Assembly: GCA_017480115.1 (NCBI GenBank)
Contig: JAFVBH010000067.1
Location: 1 to 64,000, forward strand
Length of the DNA stretch: 64,000 nucleotides
Reading direction: 5' to 3'
Source of the DNA: Clostridia bacterium
Lineage (GTDB): Bacteria > Bacillota > Clostridia > Oscillospirales > Acutalibacteraceae
The position numbers were made by a program, and so were the translations under genes. The notes beneath the pieces were generated by a model. The model did not search any database, had not been told where the DNA came from, and was given only the letters and a program-made list of their open reading frames with translations. Shown here piece by piece: positions 1-8,987 of the stretch. Within the stretch, counting starts at the first letter, position 1, and each line of letters starts with the position of its first letter.

Positions 1-1681
1 AGACTGCGGTGGTATTGGGCGCTGTTGTCGGATTTTCCGTCGTGGTGGGAATTTCAACAGGAATCGGGGCTTCTGTCGTCGTGGGAATTTCTGTTGCGGT
101 GGGTGCCTGCGTGGTGATCGGGCGCTGCGTTGTTGTTGGCGCCTCTGTGGTCGTGGGCGTTTCTGTGGTTGTCGGTGCTTCCGTAGTTGTGGGTGCATCC
201 GTGGTCGTGGGCGCAGGCGCAAGCCCGTATTTGACCTTCAGCTCGTCTGCTGTATATTTGACGCCGTCGGGCAGGAAGAAATTTACGTCATACTTCAGCG
301 AGGTTTCCGTGCCGTTCGCATACCGCAAGCCACTGATTTCCACGGTATAATTACCGTACAGGAACCCAATATCCTGCGGGCGGAAAATGATACAATTGCT
401 CACGCCGTATCCGCCGGTATTGATTGTAAAATAGTTTTCATTCAATCCGTAGCCGAACAAATGCCGCTGTCCGGCGGGATCCGTAATCGTGACCTTTACG
501 CGCCCGGCGTCGGGCGTCGCGTAAACCGACGGGTTCAGCGTCACGCTCCACGCCGTGTCGGCAGAGAACAGATCGGTACCCGTGGGGAAATTACCGGAGG
601 ACGGCCAGGAGATAAAGTCATACGCGCCGCCGCTGCCGCTGCGATCAAACGCATAGGCGGTGGTATAAGTCGTACCCTGCAGCGATCTTGCCGCGCCGAA
701 AGCAGTATATGCCATGGTCGGATTCAGGAACCATCGGCGGTGCCCCAGCGTGCCGATATTATAACTGTCGGAATCATATATCCAAAGGTCAACCGAATAG
801 CTGAGAGGATCAAGATCGGTATCCACACCGTACATCATCGCAATATTGCCGTGACTTGTGCCGGTATAGCCGACATCATAAAAGCTTTGCTCCATATTCG
901 AGGGTTTCGCGGGCGTATGGGTCAGACCGCCGTCAATGGCGGCAAGCAGTACCGCGCCGTTTTGCGCAGGCTGTTCATACGATGCGTTAAACGCAACATC
1001 GGGAAGTCCCGCAAGCTGTCTGTATACGTTCATACGTCGCAGCGCAATATTCTTTACATTGCTTCGCACCGCCCCGCTCGTATGCGGCGCAGAGACCGAC
1101 GGCACAGTCGCGTAGATATTTTCCGGGTTTGCAAGCGTTTCAAATTGCAAAAGCGCACGGATTTCGGCGCGGGAAAGTTTGCCGATTGCCGTCAGTCCGC
1201 TGTCTGCGTATCCGTCCGCCGTCACAGGCGCGGCATAGTCCGCCGCTGACAGCGGCGCGGTTTCTGTCAGGGAGATAAAATCAAAACCGTTCGCCATGGC
1301 GTACCGTTCCGCCGCAGAGCCGGAATCGCCGGAAATCAAAAAATTCTCCCGTCTGTTTCCGTTTGTAAAGTAACCGACCGCATGCCTGCCCAGCTGCGAG
1401 ACCGAGGCAGGAATCCGAATCATGCTCAGCCCGTCCACCGCACTGAACGCATTTTCGCCGATGGCGGTGATCGTATACCCGCTGTAGCCGGCGGGCACTT
1501 CATAATACTGTGCGCTGCCCTGCGCGGCGGTCAGCGTAAGCGCGCGGCCGTTAAAACTGAACGAGGTCGCAAGATCCCCCTGCGCGTAGGACATAACGCG
1601 CAGATTCGGCGCCGCAAGCAGCACGACCAGCACCGCCGCAAGCAGCGCTGCTGTTTTTTTCAAGAATGTATATGTTTTCAT
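1..1681 (-). CDS. Secreted CAP-domain protein with LRR segment and Thr-rich linker (3' part beyond window)
   Basis: The reading frame opens at an ATG at 1681 behind a GGGGG ribosome site and runs without a stop off the left edge, so only about 560 N-terminal residues are visible. A hydrophobic signal peptide (residues 1-33) is followed by one BspA-like leucine-rich unit (about 50-120, with AIGENAFSAV). Next comes a CAP/SCP-like domain (about 170-340), recognised by AQNGAVLLAA, a His-x-Pro motif and GHRRWFLNP. A beta-rich stretch is followed by a linker of repeated TTTEAP units. In this group of bacteria such linkers usually lead to a dockerin, but that end lies outside the window. It is probably extracellular; its substrate is unknown. 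Confidence 0.85.
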   Translation of the reverse strand, partial: MKTYTFLKKTAALLAAVLVVLLAAPNLRVMSYAQGDLATSFSFNGRALTLTAAQGSAQYYEVPAGYSGYTITAIGENAFSAVDGLSMIRIPASVSQLGRHAVGYFTNGNRRENFLISGDSGSAAERYAMANGFDFISLTETAPLSAADYAAPVTADGYADSGLTAIGKLSRAEIRALLQFETLANPENIYATVPSVSAPHTSGAVRSNVKNIALRRMNVYRQLAGLPDVAFNASYEQPAQNGAVLLAAIDGGLTHTPAKPSNMEQSFYDVGYTGTSHGNIAMMYGVDTDLDPLSYSVDLWIYDSDSYNIGTLGHRRWFLNPTMAYTAFGAARSLQGTTYTTAYAFDRSGSGGAYDFISWPSSGNFPTGTDLFSADTAWSVTLNPSVYATPDAGRVKVTITDPAGQRHLFGYGLNENYFTINTGGYGVSNCIIFRPQDIGFLYGNYTVEISGLRYANGTETSLKYDVNFFLPDGVKYTADELKVKYGLAPAPTTTDAPTTTEAPTTTETPTTTEAPTTTQRPITTQAPTATEIPTTTEAPIPVEIPTTTENPTTAPNTTAV

Positions 1682-1724
1682 ACACAATTCCCCCGTAAAT
1701 GCATAAAATTTATTCTTTAATCAA

Positions 1725-1753
1725 AGTATAAATCCGTATGGAATGTTTGTCAA
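1725..1753 (-). promoter_or_regulatory. Sigma-A-type promoter of the CAP-domain gene
   Basis: On the minus strand TTGACA (1753-1748) and TATACT (1730-1725) are separated by 17 bp, 44 bases ahead of the ATG at 1681. Confidence 0.7.
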
Positions 1754-1846
1754 TGCAGAAACTGTTGCCAAACGGTCATTTTCCAATCATTTTAAACGGC
1801 ATTTATAGGTTGTTAAAATTTGTCAAAAAATATCAAAAAAAATGCC

Positions 1847-1905
1847 TTGACAAATACCATCTGGGGGTATAATATAGGAGAGCACAAAATACCCAACGAG
1901 GGTAT
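1847..1905 (+). promoter_or_regulatory. csoR-copA promoter with two CsoR-type operators
   Basis: TTGACA at 1847-1852 and TATAAT at 1868-1873 form a promoter with a short 15-bp spacer. An imperfect 17-bp palindrome, ATACC..GGTAT (1854-1870), fills the spacer and overlaps the -10. A second, perfect one, ATACCC-N5-GGGTAT (1889-1905), lies just before the ribosome site. Both resemble the Cu-responsive CsoR operator of Bacillus copZA. Their placement suggests that apo-CsoR blocks polymerase and copper relieves it. Confidence 0.8.
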
Positions 1906-1921
1906 TAAAGGAGTCGTCAAT

Positions 1922-2233
1922 ATGGACTGCAATAAAAATTGCGTCTGCTGCTCAAAAAAGACCAAAGAGCGCAGCGAGGAGGAATACAGATGCCTGATCC
2001 ACCGGCTGAACCGCATTGAGGGACAGATTCGCGGGATCAAGGGCATGGTGGAAAAGGACGCTTACTGTACCGATATACTGATGCAGGTCTCGGCGGTGAC
2101 AGCCGCGCTGAACGCATTTAACAAGCAGCTGCTGGCAAATCATATCAAAACCTGCGTTGCCGACGATATTCGCAGCGGCAAGGATGAGACCGTTGACGAG
2201 CTGGTAGCGACTTTACAGAAATTAATGAAATAA
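1922..2233 (+). CDS. csoR: CsoR-family copper-sensing repressor
   Basis: A 103-residue all-helical DUF156/CsoR protein. The Cu(I) ligand set Cys49 (DAYC), His74 and Cys78 (NHIKTC) is intact, which separates it from RcnR and CstR relatives. The N terminus carries an extra cysteine cluster (CNKNCVCC) that may bind metal or be disordered. The ATG at 1922 is chosen over an in-frame upstream start at 1820 because AAAGGAG lies 8 bases before it and the upstream start would sit before the promoter. It is the first gene of the copper operon, 13 bases ahead of copA, with CsoR-type palindromes in its own promoter, so autoregulation by copper is expected. Confidence 0.92.
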   Translation: MDCNKNCVCCSKKTKERSEEEYRCLIHRLNRIEGQIRGIKGMVEKDAYCTDILMQVSAVTAALNAFNKQLLANHIKTCVADDIRSGKDETVDELVATLQKLMK

Positions 2234-2246
2234 AGCGGGTGATCCG

Positions 2247-4790
2247 ATGGAACAATATCATGTGACCGGTATGAGCTGCGCCGCCTGCAGCGCGCGCGTG
2301 GAAAAGGCAGTCAACGCCGTGCCGGGCGTGACGTCTTGCGCGGTCAATCTGCTGACAAATTCCATGGGCGTCGAGGGGACGGCGTCTCCGTCGGCGATCA
2401 TTTCCGCGGTGGAACAGGCGGGCTACGGCGCAGCAAAAAAAGACGCCGCGCCTGAAAATACCGCGTTATCCTCGCAGGCGGACGAATTAAAGGATACGGA
2501 AACACCGGCGTTAAAGCGCAGACTGATCAGCTCAGTGGGTTTTCTTCTTGTTCTGATGTATTTCTCCATGGGGCACATGATGTGGAACTGGCCGCTGCCC
2601 CGCTTTTTCGACGATAATCATGTCGCCATGGGGCTGGCGCAGCTTTTACTGACCGTCGTCATCATGGTGATCAACAAAAAGTTTTTTATCAGCGGTTTCA
2701 AAGCGCTGCTGCACCGCGCGCCGAACATGGACACGCTTGTGGCGTTGGGCGCCTCGGCAGCATTCGGCTACAGCACCTATGCCCTGTTTGCCATGACCTA
2801 CGCGCAGGTACACGGCGGCGCGCAAGCCGCGATGGAATGGATGCATGAATTTTACTTTGAATCCGCCGCCATGATCCTGACGCTGATTACGGTTGGCAAA
2901 ATGCTGGAGTCCCGCTCCAAAGGCAAAACCACCGACGCGCTGAAAAGCCTGATGAAGCTTGCTCCGAAAACCGCGGTGCTGGAAATTAACGGCGAGGAAA
3001 CAACCGTGCCGATCGCGCAGGTACAAACGGGAGATATATTTATTGTTCGCCCCGGTGAAAGCATACCCACCGACGGTGCAGTGCTGGCAGGCGCAAGCGC
3101 AGTCGATGAATCCGCGCTGACCGGCGAAAGCATTCCTGTGGATAAGACCGTCGGGGACGAGGTATCTGCCGCGACGATCAACAGATCGGGCTTTTTGAAA
3201 TGCAGAGCCACCCGCGTCGGACAGGACACGACCCTTTCCCAAATCATTCAGATGGTCAGCGACGCGGCAGCAACGAAAGCGCCGATCGCAAAAGCCGCCG
3301 ACAAGGTATCCGGCGTTTTTGTGCCCGCGGTCATCGCCATTGCGGTGGTCACGACCATCGTGTGGCTGTTTCTCAGCAAGGACGTGGGCACGGCGCTGGC
3401 AAGAGGCATATCCGTTCTTGTGATCAGCTGCCCCTGCGCGCTGGGGCTGGCGACGCCTGTCGCGATCATGGTCGGCAACGGCGTGGGCGCAAAGCACGGT
3501 ATCCTGTTTAAAAATGCGGTCGCGCTCGAAAATGCCGGTAAGGCGGAGATCGTCGCCTTGGACAAAACCGGTACCATTACCGTCGGGCAGCCGAAAGTTA
3601 CGGATATACTCCCTGCCGCAGGCATAACAGAAACAGAACTGCTGCAAGCCGCATACACGCTTGAAAGAATGAGCGAACATCCGCTGGCGGGCGCGATCAA
3701 TACGCGCGCAAAGCAGGAGCAGCTTGAAGCAGCGGCGGTCACGGATTTCGAGATCCTTCCCGGCAACGGGCTGACCGCCAAGAGCAACGGGGCGACGCTG
3801 TTTGGCGGTAATCTGAAATTTATAGAATCGAAAGTCGGTGCGCCAGACGCTTCGGTCAGAGCCGCGGCGGAAACGCTTGCGGCGCAGGGAAAAACGCCCC
3901 TGTTCTTTGCAAAGGATACGTCCTTGCTCGGCATGATCGCGGTGGCGGACGTGATAAAAGAGGACAGCCCACGGGCGATTAAAGAGTTGCGGGATATGGG
4001 CGTTACGGTCGTGATGCTGACCGGCGATATCGAAAAGACCGCCAACGCCATCGGCAAGCAGGCGGGCGTAGACGCAGTGATCGCGGGCGTGCTGCCCGGC
4101 GGCAAGGCGGACGTGATCCGAAAGCTCTCGCAGCAGGGCAAGACCGCCATGGTGGGCGACGGTATCAACGACGCGCCTGCCCTGACGGGCGCGGACACCG
4201 GCATTGCCATCGGCGCGGGCACCGACGTTGCTATCGACGCGGCGGATGTTGTATTGATGAACAGCAAGCTTTCCGACGTACCGGCTGCAATACGGCTGAG
4301 CCGCGCGACGCTGACCAATATTCACGAAAATCTGTTTTGGGCGTTTATTTATAACATTATCGGCATTCCGCTGGCTGCGGGAGTTTTTGGACTACAGATG
4401 AATCCCATGTTCGGCGCGGCGGCAATGAGTCTGTCCAGCTTCTTTGTTGTCACCAATGCGCTGCGGCTGAATCTGTTTAAGCTCTACAGCACCAAACGCG
4501 ACCGCAAGCGTCGCCGCAAACAGGATATTACGGTTTCCACCGGTATCATAAATACAGAACCAGTAAAAAAGGAGGATACAGTTATGCAGACAAAGACGAT
4601 CCATGTCAATGGTATGATGTGCCCGCACTGTGAGGCAAGAGTTTCCAAGGCGTTGACGGATATTGACGGTATTGAAAGCGCGGTTGCAAGCCATGAAAAA
4701 GCCACCGTCGATCTGACATTGAGCAAAGAGGTTTCCGACAGCGAAATTTCCGCTGCCATCACCGGCGCAGGCTATGAAATTGCGGATTAA
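2247..4790 (+). CDS. copA: P1B-type Cu(I)-exporting ATPase with N- and C-terminal metal-binding domains
   Basis: An 847-residue copper exporter of the cytoplasmic membrane. In order: an N-terminal heavy-metal domain (GMSCAAC, Cys11 and Cys14), membrane helices, the actuator loop with TGES, the CPC metal site (Cys395-Pro-Cys397), the phosphorylation motif DKTGT (Asp439), SEHPLAG, MLTGD and the hinge [11 protein letters not shown]. Unusually, the protein continues past its last helices through a Lys/Arg-rich linker into a second complete heavy-metal domain (GMMCPHC, Cys792 and Cys795) that resembles a free CopZ chaperone. A strong internal ribosome site precedes that domain (see separate entry). 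Copper specificity follows from CPC together with CsoR control. Confidence 0.95.
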   Translation: MEQYHVTGMSCAACSARVEKAVNAVPGVTSCAVNLLTNSMGVEGTASPSAIISAVEQAGYGAAKKDAAPENTALSSQADELKDTETPALKRRLISSVGFLLVLMYFSMGHMMWNWPLPRFFDDNHVAMGLAQLLLTVVIMVINKKFFISGFKALLHRAPNMDTLVALGASAAFGYSTYALFAMTYAQVHGGAQAAMEWMHEFYFESAAMILTLITVGKMLESRSKGKTTDALKSLMKLAPKTAVLEINGEETTVPIAQVQTGDIFIVRPGESIPTDGAVLAGASAVDESALTGESIPVDKTVGDEVSAATINRSGFLKCRATRVGQDTTLSQIIQMVSDAAATKAPIAKAADKVSGVFVPAVIAIAVVTTIVWLFLSKDVGTALARGISVLVISCPCALGLATPVAIMVGNGVGAKHGILFKNAVALENAGKAEIVALDKTGTITVGQPKVTDILPAAGITETELLQAAYTLERMSEHPLAGAINTRAKQEQLEAAAVTDFEILPGNGLTAKSNGATLFGGNLKFIESKVGAPDASVRAAAETLAAQGKTPLFFAKDTSLLGMIAVADVIKEDSPRAIKELRDMGVTVVMLTGDIEKTANAIGKQAGVDAVIAGVLPGGKADVIRKLSQQGKTAMVGDGINDAPALTGADTGIAIGAGTDVAIDAADVVLMNSKLSDVPAAIRLSRATLTNIHENLFWAFIYNIIGIPLAAGVFGLQMNPMFGAAAMSLSSFFVVTNALRLNLFKLYSTKRDRKRRRKQDITVSTGIINTEPVKKEDTVMQTKTIHVNGMMCPHCEARVSKALTDIDGIESAVASHEKATVDLTLSKEVSDSEISAAITGAGYEIAD
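4584..4790 (+). CDS. Possible internally initiated CopZ-like copper chaperone (in frame within copA)
   Basis: ATG at 4584 is codon 780 of copA and is preceded by AAAAAAGGAGG ending 8 bases upstream, one of the strongest ribosome sites in the window. Initiation here would give a free 68-residue heavy-metal-associated protein starting [16 protein letters not shown], which matches the size and fold of CopZ. This looks like an ancestral copA-copZ pair fused by loss of the copA stop codon while the copZ start signals were kept. Use of the internal start is inferred, not shown. Confidence 0.6.
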   Translation: MQTKTIHVNGMMCPHCEARVSKALTDIDGIESAVASHEKATVDLTLSKEVSDSEISAAITGAGYEIAD

Positions 4791-4793
4791 GCC

Positions 4794-4821
4794 TTGACTT
4801 TTCCCAAAAAAGGGATATGAT
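4794..4821 (+). promoter_or_regulatory. Promoter of the DUF1858 gene
   Basis: TTGACT (4794-4799) and TATGAT (4816-4821) with a 16-bp spacer lie directly after the copA stop. The spacer holds a small TCCC-A6-GGGA inverted repeat. Confidence 0.55.
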
Positions 4822-4854
4822 ATTCAGGGAACAAGAATACGGAGGATAAATACT

Positions 4855-5076
4855 ATGGAATTTACAAAAGAGACCACCATGGGTGAAATGCTGCAGTATG
4901 ATATGGACATCGCCATGCTGCTGATGCAGTGCGGTATGCATTGCGTCGGCTGCCCCTCTTCCATCGGAGAATCGCTGGAAGACGCGTGCATGGTACACGG
5001 TTTGGACGCAGACGACGTCTTAAAAGCGATCAACGACTTCCTCGCGGATAAGGAAGCGGCAAAAGCAAACGCCTGA
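4855..5076 (+). CDS. DUF1858-domain protein, 73 aa
   Basis: A small acidic cytoplasmic protein starting at ATG 4855 behind CGGAGGATAAATACT. It matches the DUF1858 family, which also forms the N-terminal domain of ScdA/iron-sulfur repair-like and hybrid-cluster-associated proteins. The characteristic Cys-containing turn is present (MQCGMHCVGCPSSIGESL). The family is suspected of redox or metal-related disulfide chemistry, but no reaction is established. It has its own predicted promoter yet lies directly behind copA, so a role in the copper or thiol stress response is plausible but inferred. Confidence 0.8.
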   Translation: MEFTKETTMGEMLQYDMDIAMLLMQCGMHCVGCPSSIGESLEDACMVHGLDADDVLKAINDFLADKEAAKANA

Positions 5077-5078
5077 TT

Positions 5079-5313
5079 CCGCCGCGCCGCAGCTAAATTC
5101 GCCTGACGGCGAGCGAAATTCGGCTTCGCCGAGCTAACGGCGAAGCTGAATTTCGCTGAAAACCGCAGGTTTTCAATTTAGCCCATACATTTATAAAAGA
5201 ACCGAAAGAGTATAAGCAGAGATGACTCTTTCGGCTCTTTTTGTCTTATTCAATTACAAGCGGGGAAAATATACGTCATTTCCCTTGGTTCAAAAATACT
5301 GCCTTGAGAAGCC
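5079..5313 (+). repeat. Dispersed structured intergenic repeat, copy A
   Basis: This fills most of the 322-base gap after the DUF1858 gene. It is a chain of short GC-rich hairpins separated by variants of AATTT(C)GCT, then a terminator-like hairpin and an AT-rich tail. It is nearly identical, in reverse orientation, to 32894-33175; that copy has an extra block of about 50 bases with two more hairpins. The remainder of the gap, to 5398, shows nothing further. Confidence 0.85.
5199..5242. terminator. Bidirectional Rho-independent terminator inside the repeat
   Basis: The arms ACCGAAAGAG and CTCTTTCGG are followed by CTCTTTTT on the plus strand and by a T-rich tract on the minus strand. It can end the copper operon from the left and the ABC transporter operon from the right. 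Confidence 0.8.
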
Positions 5314-5398
5314 TTCTCGAAAGCCAATGGTTTTTTACATAAAAACCTGCGCAAATTGCAATTTTATGCGACGCTGAACCGCGTTTCAAGAGCGCTTC

Positions 5399-6673
5399 CT
5401 ACTTCTGCCTGATGAGCTTTAACAGCGCGGCGGGCTTCGGCGAATTGCCGTAAAGCAGCACGCCCACACGGTAAATCTTTGCCGACACGATACCGACGCC
5501 GACCACAGACGCCGAAAGAATTGCGATTGAGATGACAATTTCATAGGGCGCTACCGACGTCATCGCGATACGGGAGAACATCGCCATGGGCGAGGTAAAC
5601 GGGATATAGGAACAAATCCGCATGGCGAGATTATCCGCATTGCCGCTGGATAGCGAAAACACCACCACAAAGAAGCCGATAATAAACAGGAATGTGACCG
5701 GCATGACCGCGGTATTGATTTCCTCCAATTTGGAGACCGTGGAGCCGATTGCGCCGTATAAAAAAGCGTATAGTATAAACCCAAGGATAAAGAACATCAG
5801 CATAAACGCCAGCAGTGACGGCGGAATATTGAAGATCGAATCAACGATCATGTTGCCCGCCCAATACTCCTTGTTGAGATTATAGAACAGCAGCGCCGAG
5901 CCGAATACCGCAACCAGCTGCACAAGCCCCGACAATGCCGAAGCAATGACCTTGCCGAACATCATGCTGACCGGCTTTGCGCTGGTGATCAGCAACTCCA
6001 TAGCGCGGGAACTTTTCTCTGTTGCCACATTGGTGGCAACCATCTGCCCATACAGGAGAATCACCATATACAATGCGAAAATCATAATATAAGTATAGAA
6101 GAAATTCTGCATCTGATCCTCGCCGAGGGACACTGTTTCGCTTTCGATCTCCATGTCCAAAATTTCCTGCGCCTGCGCCGCCGTTATACCGCTTTGCACC
6201 ATGGCGTCGGTATAATACAGGTTTTGCAGTACCGCGTCTGCCTCAGATGTCACGGTGTCGTACATAGAAAGATCGTTTACATAGTATTTGTAAGCAATCA
6301 GAGAATCAAACACAAACGCGCACTCCACGTCACCCGTCGTGATCATTTCAGCAATCTGCCCGGGATCGTTATTGACAATGCTGACGATATAGGACGGAAA
6401 CGCGGATTGAAACGCAACGGAGACTTCTTCCGCAATCTCTCGCGTCCCGGCGGCGATTGCCATCACCGGTCTGCCGTCATCAACGCCATTATATGCGTTC
6501 TCATGATTCATTCTGTCAAAGTCCGGCGTTTCGACATCAAATGTGTCAGTAATACGAGGAAAGAACATGACGGCGGCAATCACAACGGCCAAAAACACGG
6601 TAATCCCCACAAAGATCTTATTTTTCATAAGGCTGACAAGTTCAAATTTAAAAATTGTTCCGAACTGCTTCAT
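5399..6673 (-). CDS. ABC-2 type exporter permease, NatB-like
   Basis: A 424-residue membrane protein. An N-terminal cytoplasmic start (MKQFGTIFKFELVSLMKNK) leads into one helix, a large extracytoplasmic domain of about 150 residues, then five to six helices. This architecture is typical of ABC-2 permeases of the NatB/YhaP group. Its start overlaps the stop of the ATPase gene by four bases (ATGA), so the two are translationally coupled and form one exporter. Sodium or a peptide/antibiotic are possible substrates by family; nothing in the sequence decides. Confidence 0.85.
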   Translation of the reverse strand: MKQFGTIFKFELVSLMKNKIFVGITVFLAVVIAAVMFFPRITDTFDVETPDFDRMNHENAYNGVDDGRPVMAIAAGTREIAEEVSVAFQSAFPSYIVSIVNNDPGQIAEMITTGDVECAFVFDSLIAYKYYVNDLSMYDTVTSEADAVLQNLYYTDAMVQSGITAAQAQEILDMEIESETVSLGEDQMQNFFYTYIMIFALYMVILLYGQMVATNVATEKSSRAMELLITSAKPVSMMFGKVIASALSGLVQLVAVFGSALLFYNLNKEYWAGNMIVDSIFNIPPSLLAFMLMFFILGFILYAFLYGAIGSTVSKLEEINTAVMPVTFLFIIGFFVVVFSLSSGNADNLAMRICSYIPFTSPMAMFSRIAMTSVAPYEIVISIAILSASVVGVGIVSAKIYRVGVLLYGNSPKPAALLKLIRQK

Positions 6674-7572
6674 CGCGCATCCCCCCCGTTATCCCCTGTA
6701 TATTCCACAAAAATATCGTTTAAAGACGGTTCAAAAACCTTGATCTCATCAATATCATAGCGCTCCGCCAGCGCACGCATGACCGACTGTTTTTCCGACG
6801 GGGCAGAAAGGTGCAGCATCAATGCGCCCTCCCCGTAGGACGCGCATGCGTACGATGCATCTGCCAGAATCCTGTCGCAATCCTTGGATCGAACGATCAA
6901 CCGATCCCGCGGGTAGCTGCGCTTGATCGCCCGCAGCGCCCCTTGTACAGCGATTTTTCCGTCGTTCAGAATTGCGATATTGTCGCAAAATTCCTCAATA
7001 TAGTTCATTTGATGACTGGAAAACAGTACGATCTTCCCCTTGGCAATCTCCTCAAAAACCACATTTTTAAGCAGCATTGCGTTTACCGGATCCAACCCCG
7101 AAAACGGCTCGTCAAGAATAATGATCTGCGGGTCATGAGCAAGGGCGGTGATCAGCTGTATTTTTTGCTGATTGCCCTTGGATAGGGTCTCCAGCTTTTT
7201 CTCCCGATACTCCGACATGCCGAGCCTTTCCAGCCAGCCGTCAATCGCGCGAACCGCGTCGGCACGTTTCATACCTTTCAGCTGTGCGAAATACGCCAGT
7301 TGGTCGATGATTTTCTTCTTCGGATACAATCCGCGCTCTTCGGGCAGATACCCAAATCCCACATTGCTATAATCCACGGGCAGACCGTCCAGCAGCACCT
7401 CGCCGCTGTCTGCGGGGAACACATGCATCAAAATCCGAATACTCGTCGTCTTCCCGGCGCCGTTTCTGCCGAGTAAGCCAAAGGCTTTCCCGCCCTCGGC
7501 GGTAAAGGAAATGCCCTTTAACACTTGCTTTTCACCGAAGCTCTTATAAATATCTCTTAGTTCCAGCTTCAT
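6670..7572 (-). CDS. ABC transporter ATP-binding protein, NatA-like
   Basis: 300 residues. Walker A is GLLGRNGAGKTT, the signature is LSKGNQQK, Walker B is IIILDEPFSGLDP and the switch His is in SSHQM; a C-terminal extension of about 80 residues is common in the NatA/YhaQ branch. The start at 7572 (MKLELRDIYK) is preferred to an ATG 18 bases upstream because GGAGGAG lies between them. It partners the downstream permease and lies 21 bases behind the decarboxylase-family gene. Confidence 0.9.
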   Translation of the reverse strand: MKLELRDIYKSFGEKQVLKGISFTAEGGKAFGLLGRNGAGKTTSIRILMHVFPADSGEVLLDGLPVDYSNVGFGYLPEERGLYPKKKIIDQLAYFAQLKGMKRADAVRAIDGWLERLGMSEYREKKLETLSKGNQQKIQLITALAHDPQIIILDEPFSGLDPVNAMLLKNVVFEEIAKGKIVLFSSHQMNYIEEFCDNIAILNDGKIAVQGALRAIKRSYPRDRLIVRSKDCDRILADASYACASYGEGALMLHLSAPSEKQSVMRALAERYDIDEIKVFEPSLNDIFVEYTGDNGGDAR

Positions 7573-7593
7573 TTGCTCTCCTCCATGCATTCA

Positions 7594-8985
7594 TTATTCT
7601 GTTACCGCAATTTCATTGATTATCGATATGCTATGACGGAATTTGATTCCGCATTGTTCTGCGGCTGTAATGTATAGCAATACCGCGTCGGTGATCCGTT
7701 CCCCGGGAACAACGGCGGGAATGCCGGGTGGATAAGCGTAAATATATTCCGCGCTTATTTTTCCCCGGGCAGCGGCAATTCCAACGCAGGTATACGCGCT
7801 GCGCATCGCCGCATAGACGCCGCGCGCCTTTTCGCCCGCAGGCAGATACAAACTATCGCTTTTCCGCATTTTTGTATTGCAACGCTTATCAATATCAAAA
7901 AGCACCTGTAAAAGCGCAGAAAAGCTTTCCGCGTCGTCTGCAGGCGACGTCATGGCAAGCACATAATTTGCGCCGTACATTTCCGGTTCGATCCCCCGTG
8001 CCCGCAGCTGTGCATATAATTCCCTGCCGGGCATACCGGCGCAGAACAGTAAAAGTTTTCCGGGATCGTAACCGAAAGCGCCGGAGATTTCATTTTCCTC
8101 CAACACCTGAATATGAACAAGCTGTTTTGCATCGTTACGAAATGCGCGCAGATTGTCCGCCCATTTTGAAAAAAGGACGCTCCCATGCTCCTGTATTAAA
8201 TGCACACAGCCGTCGATGGACGCCAGCATCGGATAAGACGGACTGGACGTTTCAAAAATCGACAAGCTATGCATAAACGATTGCCCTAACCCCGGATCAT
8301 TTAAAAGCGCCAGCGCCGTACCGGTCAGAGACGGTAATGTTTTATGCAGGCTGGTGATGACAATATCCGCGCCGGAAGCAACCGCTGCTTGCGGGAAATA
8401 CGCGTCAAAACCGAAGTGCGCGCCGTGAGCCGCGTCGACGATCACCCGCACGTCGTGGGCATGCGCCAGCCGGCAGATCGCCGGCAGATCGCTGGTCACG
8501 CCGTCATAGGTAGGGCTGGTAAGCACCAGCGCCGCCGCATCAGGACAATTCTGCAACGCGGCTTCAACACTCTGCGGCGTCACAGACGTGTAAATCCCAT
8601 GCTGCATATCAAAAACAGGATATATATAGGTCGGTTCCAGCGACAGCAGCTCTACCCCGTTATAAACAGACAAATGGCAGTTTCTTGCCATCAGAACAGG
8701 ATCGCCCTTGTTGCAAACCGTATACAAGGCGGCGAGGATCCCGCAGGTACTGCCGTTTATCAGATAAAACGCCTGTTTTGCCCCGAATACCGCGGCTGCG
8801 AATGTTTGCGATTCCTTCAGGATTTCAGACGGATCGTGCAGATCGTCAAAGCCGGGAATCTCGGTAATATCGAGGTCGGCGCCGATCAGATAATCAAAGT
8901 TCCGACGTTTATGTCCCGGCATATGAAAGGGCTGCATACCCGATTGCGCGTAATCGGACAGAAGATCAAATAATCGTTTTCGCAT
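7594..8985 (-). CDS. Orn/Lys/Arg decarboxylase-family PLP enzyme
   Basis: A 463-residue fold-type I PLP enzyme of the short, Gram-positive SpeA/Cad-like branch. Seen are the N-terminal MQPFHMPGHKR, the glycine/serine phosphate-binding region INGSTCGI, the cofactor Asp/His stretch VDAAHGAHFGF and the Schiff-base lysine in SLHKTLPSLTG. It would decarboxylate a basic amino acid to a polyamine precursor (cadaverine, putrescine or agmatine); which one cannot be read from sequence. The start at 8985 is two bases after the previous stop; an in-frame ATG at 9009 would overlap that gene. The potABCD polyamine transporter lies 1 kb upstream on the same strand. Confidence 0.87.
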   Translation of the reverse strand: MRKRLFDLLSDYAQSGMQPFHMPGHKRRNFDYLIGADLDITEIPGFDDLHDPSEILKESQTFAAAVFGAKQAFYLINGSTCGILAALYTVCNKGDPVLMARNCHLSVYNGVELLSLEPTYIYPVFDMQHGIYTSVTPQSVEAALQNCPDAAALVLTSPTYDGVTSDLPAICRLAHAHDVRVIVDAAHGAHFGFDAYFPQAAVASGADIVITSLHKTLPSLTGTALALLNDPGLGQSFMHSLSIFETSSPSYPMLASIDGCVHLIQEHGSVLFSKWADNLRAFRNDAKQLVHIQVLEENEISGAFGYDPGKLLLFCAGMPGRELYAQLRARGIEPEMYGANYVLAMTSPADDAESFSALLQVLFDIDKRCNTKMRKSDSLYLPAGEKARGVYAAMRSAYTCVGIAAARGKISAEYIYAYPPGIPAVVPGERITDAVLLYITAAEQCGIKFRHSISIINEIAVTE

Positions 8986-8987
8986 AG

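Noticed and set aside
461-1720. Plus-strand open frames opposite the CAP-domain gene.
   Set aside because: The minus-strand frame has a promoter, signal peptide and CAP motifs; the plus frames have Arg-rich unfamiliar translations.
2646-4325. A 559-codon open frame antisense to copA.
   Set aside because: It lies fully within copA, which has all P1B-ATPase motifs; the antisense translation is Arg/His-rich with no motif and reflects codon bias.
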